From contig NZ_JBFNXH010000006.1 in the NCBI RefSeq assembly GCF_040812395.1, positions 186,001 through 250,000 on the forward strand: a DNA stretch of 64,000 nt, in the 5' to 3' direction. Source of the stretch: Paenibacillus_E sp040812395 (GTDB taxonomy: Bacteria > Bacillota > Bacilli > Paenibacillales > NBRC-103111). Below are positions 60,394 through 64,000 of the stretch, piece after piece (position 1 is the stretch's first letter; each line of letters starts with the position of its first letter). Position numbers and translations under genes: made by a program. A model generated the notes under the pieces. It saw only the letters and a list, made by a program, of their open reading frames with translations. It was not told where the DNA came from and ran no database searches.

Positions 60394-62013
60394 TTGAAAA
60401 TTTATGTAGCCGGCACGCTCGATACATTACGAACAATTGCAAAGAAGCTCCACATAGAACTTGATACAATGATTACGTTAAACCCGCGTATTTCAGGACC
60501 TGATGTACCGCTTGCCGGCATGCATGTAAACCTTCCCCGCACACAGAAACCATCGCCTGCTCCACAACAAGGCTTATCCGCGACTTCCATCAGCCCGGTT
60601 TCCACAGTGGATTGGATCCCGATAACTTCGCTCGAGAAGATGAGCCAAACCGAGTATGATGTGCTAATCGTAGGAACCGGGGCGGGGGGCGGAGCTGTTC
60701 TCTGGCGATTGTGTCAACAATGGGGAAATAACGGGAAGAAGATCGGCGTTATAGAAGCAGGCGAGTTGCTCTTGCCAACCAATCTCTTGAACATCCAGAC
60801 CATGAATACACAGCGCTATCTCGACATTGCCTACCACGATCCCAAATTTGCGATTCCGATCCCTGGCACGAGGTTTCGAAAAGTGATCGCATTGGGAGGA
60901 AGAACACTTGGATGGAGTGCGTTGAGTCCGCGCATGTATATAGCTAACTCTGACTGGCCGGTTCAGGAACTGGAAATGGATCGTTACTACAGCATCGCCG
61001 AGCAGGTAATGTGTGTGACAGATGATTATTCGAAAGGCTCTCCGATCAATCAAATTTATTTGAACCGCCTTTGGAACAGCCCCTACTTTGATGCCATGAA
61101 CGAGCCGATGGCAGTCGATCTTGAACCGACCAAGTATGGAGAGATTCACTCCAACGTTTTTTTCAGTTCGATCACATTCCTGGCCCAGGCATTAAACAGG
61201 AGGCCTTATGATCTTGCTGTATTGTCCCGCGCCGTTCGGGTATTAACAAATAAGGGAAAAGCAGAGGGCGTACAAGTCATGACGCCGGATAAACGCTCTT
61301 TCAACCTGAAAGCAAAATATGTCGTTTTAAGCGCAAGCACAGTTGAGACCCCTCGTATTCTGCTCAATTCCGGCATTCATGGACGAGCGATAGGCCATTA
61401 CCTGACTAATCATTCGAATGCAGCCGGGCGGGCATTGATCCATCGCAAGGATTATCCGTATGTGCTAGGAACGATCGGCATATTGATACCTGAGTCAAAA
61501 GAACGCCCGTACCAGGTGCAAATTGAAGGGCCAATCGATTACCGTTTTTACTTCGACAAACAAATTCCATTCAAGGAACAAATGGAACTGCAGATTATCG
61601 GCGTCGGCAGAGTTGAATCGAGATTCGAGAACCAGATCACCCTGGACCCTCATGCGCGAGACGAGTATGGCATGCCTCAAGTACAAGTCCGCCTTGATTA
61701 CAATGAAACAGACCAAACCATTCTGCGGCAGTCGGCACAAGCAGTGAGACAAATTACGGACTTGCTCGGCGCCCCGCTGATCTCCCTCAGTTTTCAGGAG
61801 TCTCTTGCGGGCGATCATGAATCGGGAACATGCCGAATGGGCCTCGATCCGGAGACCTCCGTAACCGGCAGGTACGGTCAGGTCCACGGCATTTCCGGGC
61901 TTTATGTCGCAGACAACAGTGTCCTGCCCTTCCTCGGCGCGGCGAATCCGACACTGACTACAGTTGCTTTGGCCATGCGCACAGCGGACTATCTTGCACG
62001 CACCTTGAGCTAA
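60394..62013 (+). CDS. GMC-family oxidoreductase with N-terminal LysM-like segment
   Basis: The 539-residue product starts with a LysM-like unit (about residues 3-48: YVAGTLDTLRTIAKKLHIEL then LNPRISGPDVPLAGMHVNLP) and a Pro/Ser linker. A complete FAD-dependent glucose-methanol-choline oxidoreductase domain follows. Its FAD-binding motif is VLIVGTGAGGGAVLWRL at about 89-105, with GGRTLGWSALSPRM, the catalytic histidine in DHESGTCRMG and the final NPTLTTVALAMRTADYL. The substrate is unknown. No secretion signal precedes the LysM unit, unlike wall-bound enzymes. Start is TTG 60394 behind GGAAGTGA. It is convergent with the gerP operon (8 bases apart), which hints at a spore-surface role; that is inference. 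Confidence 0.9.
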   Translation: MKIYVAGTLDTLRTIAKKLHIELDTMITLNPRISGPDVPLAGMHVNLPRTQKPSPAPQQGLSATSISPVSTVDWIPITSLEKMSQTEYDVLIVGTGAGGGAVLWRLCQQWGNNGKKIGVIEAGELLLPTNLLNIQTMNTQRYLDIAYHDPKFAIPIPGTRFRKVIALGGRTLGWSALSPRMYIANSDWPVQELEMDRYYSIAEQVMCVTDDYSKGSPINQIYLNRLWNSPYFDAMNEPMAVDLEPTKYGEIHSNVFFSSITFLAQALNRRPYDLAVLSRAVRVLTNKGKAEGVQVMTPDKRSFNLKAKYVVLSASTVETPRILLNSGIHGRAIGHYLTNHSNAAGRALIHRKDYPYVLGTIGILIPESKERPYQVQIEGPIDYRFYFDKQIPFKEQMELQIIGVGRVESRFENQITLDPHARDEYGMPQVQVRLDYNETDQTILRQSAQAVRQITDLLGAPLISLSFQESLAGDHESGTCRMGLDPETSVTGRYGQVHGISGLYVADNSVLPFLGAANPTLTTVALAMRTADYLARTLS

Positions 62014-62021
62014 CTGCCTGC

Positions 62022-62225
62022 TTATGCGATTGAATTATCGATTATACTAGGGTCCAGCACATTATTGATGGTTGTGCCATTCACTGTATTTACAACATTC
62101 CCCGTACTTCCGCCAGGCCCGGAAACAGATTTAGAAGAGTTCTTCGGGGCAATTTCGAGGGTATCGCCGAAATTCACCGTTCCTGAGTTACTGTTAATAT
62201 TTATATTCACAACGATTGAAGGCAC
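62022..62225 (-). CDS. gerPF: Spore germination protein GerPF
   Basis: The 67-residue product is the last of the gerP set. It has the GerPA/PF family core: SIVVNININSNSGTVNFGD, LEIAPKNSSKS and SVSGPGGSTGN. GerP proteins reside in the spore coat and are needed for germinants to pass through the coat. The GTG start at 62225 is chosen because GGGAGTG lies six bases before it and the family typically begins with Pro-Ser-Ile-Val. An ATG 11 codons upstream would extend it atypically. Confidence 0.9.
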   Translation of the reverse strand: MPSIVVNININSNSGTVNFGDTLEIAPKNSSKSVSGPGGSTGNVVNTVNGTTINNVLDPSIIDNSIA

Positions 62226-62276
62226 TGGCTTCACTCCCAGAAATTGTAATTTCAACAACGAACAGGTAGAGCGTGA

Positions 62277-62654
62277 TCAGGAGGACGGTTCTCTCAATAA
62301 ATGGCGAATGTTTTTAATTCGCACCTCGGCTTTCATTATGCCGCTTGAACCAAGTTGGGCGAGACTGGAACCTGTAATTCTGAAAATATAGATGTCCCCG
62401 GCTTGAATAACCGGCGTTTCATTCATACGGGTCATCGTTATATTTTCCGTTATGACCGGATGCGATAAGGATCGGGAAAAGAGGGTATAGTCACGATAAT
62501 TAAATTCATTGTCATAAAAAATCGCTTTTTCACGCTGGACAGCTATCGAATAAATGAGTGGGATAAACTTTTCGCTGTCTCCAATTTGGACAACAGAGAT
62601 ATTGTCTGTAACGCTGTTTTTGAAACTGCCGACGGATGTGATTCGATTGCTCAA
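62277..62654 (-). CDS. gerPE: Spore germination protein GerPE
   Basis: The 125-residue product has the GerPE pattern: ISVVQIGDSEKFIPL near the start, IYSIAVQREKAIF, and a middle and C-terminal beta-rich region. It is part of the spore-coat GerP system for germinant access. The ATG at 62654 overlaps the gerPD stop by four bases, so the two are translationally coupled. Confidence 0.92.
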   Translation of the reverse strand: MSNRITSVGSFKNSVTDNISVVQIGDSEKFIPLIYSIAVQREKAIFYDNEFNYRDYTLFSRSLSHPVITENITMTRMNETPVIQAGDIYIFRITGSSLAQLGSSGIMKAEVRIKNIRHLLREPSS

Positions 62655-62863
62655 TGACCGTCACCCCCTTCATCGGCAGTTGGCTCTTGCAAGGGAACTA
62701 CAGGAATGGTCACACCAATAATTTTGTCTTCCGGCGGCTCTTCAATAGCAAAAAACAATGAAACATGTTTAATATCCCCGACCATAAAATTGGATGAACT
62801 GCCAATTCCGAATAAATCAATATGATTTACAGAGAACTTCCCGTTGATGATATGATATTCCAT
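62651..62863 (-). CDS. gerPD: Spore germination protein GerPD
   Basis: The 70-residue product begins MEYHIINGKFSVNHIDLFGI and has SSSNFMVGDIKHVSL and a Pro-rich end, fitting the small GerPD subunit. The start at ATG 62863 (AAGGAA just upstream) is preferred over one 20 codons earlier that would overlap gerPC. It begins four bases after the gerPC stop. Confidence 0.88.
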   Translation of the reverse strand: MEYHIINGKFSVNHIDLFGIGSSSNFMVGDIKHVSLFFAIEEPPEDKIIGVTIPVVPLQEPTADEGGDGH

Positions 62864-62867
62864 TTCC

Positions 62868-63479
62868 TTATTGATTCCTTTCTTTTGGTAAACTTCGAAT
62901 AAATGAATCAAATGTCTGTTCAATATCCCGTTTTATTTTATCTGTAATGGACTGTACAAATTGATCATCTTCCCTTTCTGTTGCTTCTTTTTTGACCTGA
63001 TTCAAGTAATATTGGATTCGCCCGTCTATTTGTTTTTTGACATCCTCAACAATAAATTTCCGATAAGGATCATCCAAGTTATAATGGTTGTTCTTCTCGC
63101 AGTTTTTAAGCGTTTGAAACGCTTCATCATTGAAATACTCCGATATATGTCGTTGGATATCGTCAAACAGTTCAGGGGATTCATTTTCTATCGATGCTAC
63201 ATTGGTCGATTGCTCAACGGCGAATTCCTCAATGGATGAATCCGTACCGTTTGGCTTTATTCCTATATTTAATGTTCCTGACAATTTCTCGACTTTTAAT
63301 AAATCGAATTTGTATTCATTCCTGATTGTGGCAGGCTGCGCACATTTTTGTTTCAAACTGTTCATTTCTTGTAGAAGCTGTTGCATCATGCCTTGAAGCT
63401 CTTTGATTTGATTGCTTTGATAATGTAAGTATCCGTGCAGTTGCTGTAAGTATCGTTGCCATTCAGAACTCATATACAT
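62868..63479 (-). CDS. gerPC: Spore germination protein GerPC
   Basis: The 203-residue product is the largest GerP subunit. An N-terminal coiled coil (about residues 8-45, with QSNQIKELQGMMQQLLQEMN) leads to FDLLKVEKLSGTLNIGIKPNG, the conserved GerPC core, and an acidic helical C-terminus. It starts at ATG 63479 behind GAGGT; a second ATG lies two codons on. It is the third gene of the operon. Confidence 0.93.
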   Translation of the reverse strand: MYMSSEWQRYLQQLHGYLHYQSNQIKELQGMMQQLLQEMNSLKQKCAQPATIRNEYKFDLLKVEKLSGTLNIGIKPNGTDSSIEEFAVEQSTNVASIENESPELFDDIQRHISEYFNDEAFQTLKNCEKNNHYNLDDPYRKFIVEDVKKQIDGRIQYYLNQVKKEATEREDDQFVQSITDKIKRDIEQTFDSFIRSLPKERNQ

Positions 63480-63530
63480 AAAATCGACCTCGCTTATTCT
63501 GATTTGATCGAGATGCAGGGCGCTTGCTGT

Positions 63531-63758
63531 TTATCGCTCAAATACTTGCGGAGGTTCAATCAAAGGAACATAGATTTGTGTAGGTTTCAACATTTGTTGT
63601 CCTAACGATGGGGCCGGCTGAGTAAATTGCCCTGAATTATAAAACTGGGATAATGATTTGATCACGCCCGCGCTTCCAATCTGAAAAACGGAAGAGTTTG
63701 AAATCCCGTCAATTTTTATCGTATGAATGACAATATTTTGCTCAATGAATAGATTCAT
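63531..63758 (-). CDS. gerPB: Spore germination protein GerPB
   Basis: The 75-residue product begins MNLFIEQNIVIHTIKIDGIS and carries SSVFQIGSAGVIKSLSQFYN, the most conserved stretch of GerPB, and a Pro-rich tail. Its start lies 17 bases inside gerPA, with AGGAGTGAGTAACG before the ATG, indicating coupling. Confidence 0.94.
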   Translation of the reverse strand: MNLFIEQNIVIHTIKIDGISNSSVFQIGSAGVIKSLSQFYNSGQFTQPAPSLGQQMLKPTQIYVPLIEPPQVFER

Positions 63759-64000
63759 CGTTACTCACTCCTGCACTAATAATAGCGGGGCTCGGCGAAG
63801 GGCTATACTGTTCAAACGCGTCAATTCCATAAACATTAATGACACTCGGGGCAGTGTTAACATTTAAATGCTCTCCGGAATTAAAGGAACCGCCGCCTGC
63901 ATAGGTTCTAAAAAAACCTTGCGGTGCAATCGTTCGGGCATCTCCGATATTCAGAACTCCGCTCAAGGAATTAACATTCACAGTTCCAACAATAGTCGGC
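63742..64000 (-). CDS. gerPA: Spore germination protein GerPA (start just off the right edge)
   Basis: First gene of gerPABCDEF. The visible reading continues to the window edge as PTIVGTVNVNSLSGVLNIGD, then TIAPQGFFRTYAGGGSFNSGE and NVYGIDAFEQYSPSPSPAI. The last base in the window fits the G of an ATG directly before the Pro codon, so only two bases of the gene are missing. The promoter, usually sigma-K-dependent in Bacillus, is outside the window. Confidence 0.94.
   Translation of the reverse strand, partial: PTIVGTVNVNSLSGVLNIGDARTIAPQGFFRTYAGGGSFNSGEHLNVNTAPSVINVYGIDAFEQYSPSPSPAIISAGVSNDESIH

Overview
The window reads as a chromosomal segment of a Gram-positive endospore former, most likely Paenibacillus or a close relative. 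The support is a complete gerPABCDEF set, a lonB-lon-ysxC-hemA cluster next to tig-clpP-clpX, YesM/YesN-type two-component regulation, LplB/YtcP-type sugar permeases, and AGGAGG-like ribosome sites before almost every gene. No phage, transposase, rRNA or CRISPR array was seen.

Layout. 1-17100 is a housekeeping block, almost all on the minus strand: start of hemA, a small membrane protein, speD, a conserved orphan, an sdpR-sdpI-yhfC operon with a visible promoter and operator, ysxC, lon, lonB, a CwlD-like amidase (plus strand), a divergent polysaccharide deacetylase, ispG, clpX, clpP, tig and a YsoA-like protein. 17140-26470 is a vitamin B12 regulon: tRNA-Arg(UCU), a cobalamin riboswitch before cbiMNQO, a second before metE (B12-independent methionine synthase), and a third on the minus strand before a [2Fe-2S] ferredoxin-like gene. 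Between them sits an 829-residue protein whose N-terminus carries a motif typical of cargo of extracellular contractile injection systems. 26480-31500 holds two very small genes, one behind a textbook sigma-G promoter, one copy of a long non-coding repeat, an AsnB-type synthetase, rdgB and rph. 31700-34850 is a two-gene unit of a membrane diguanylate cyclase and a substrate-binding lipoprotein.

35365-59085 is a galactomannan-utilisation island. It encodes a 1414-residue secreted GH5 beta-mannanase, a cellobiose/mannobiose 2-epimerase and a GH130 mannosylglucose phosphorylase. It also encodes a ribose-type ABC importer with a YesMN-like two-component system, an LplB/YtcP-type importer with a GH36 alpha-galactosidase, and two paralogous LacI regulators. 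A recurring TTGTTAG/CTAACAA element appears in the control regions. Inferred pathway: mannanase cuts galactomannan outside the cell, oligosaccharides are imported, galactose branches are removed, mannobiose is epimerised to mannosyl-glucose, and this is phosphorolysed to mannose 1-phosphate and glucose. A second copy of the long non-coding repeat lies inside this island (52518-53160).

59494-64000 holds a ThuA-like protein, a GMC oxidoreductase with an N-terminal LysM-like segment, and the gerP operon running off the right edge.

Most worth a second look: the orphan injection-system-like protein; the paired 0.6 kb structured repeats; the sigma-G small gene; the two homologous B12 riboswitches whose closing strand is complementary to the downstream Shine-Dalgarno sequence, one with a 12-codon leader ORF running into a terminator; the diguanylate cyclase/binding-protein pair; and the shared operator of the mannan island.
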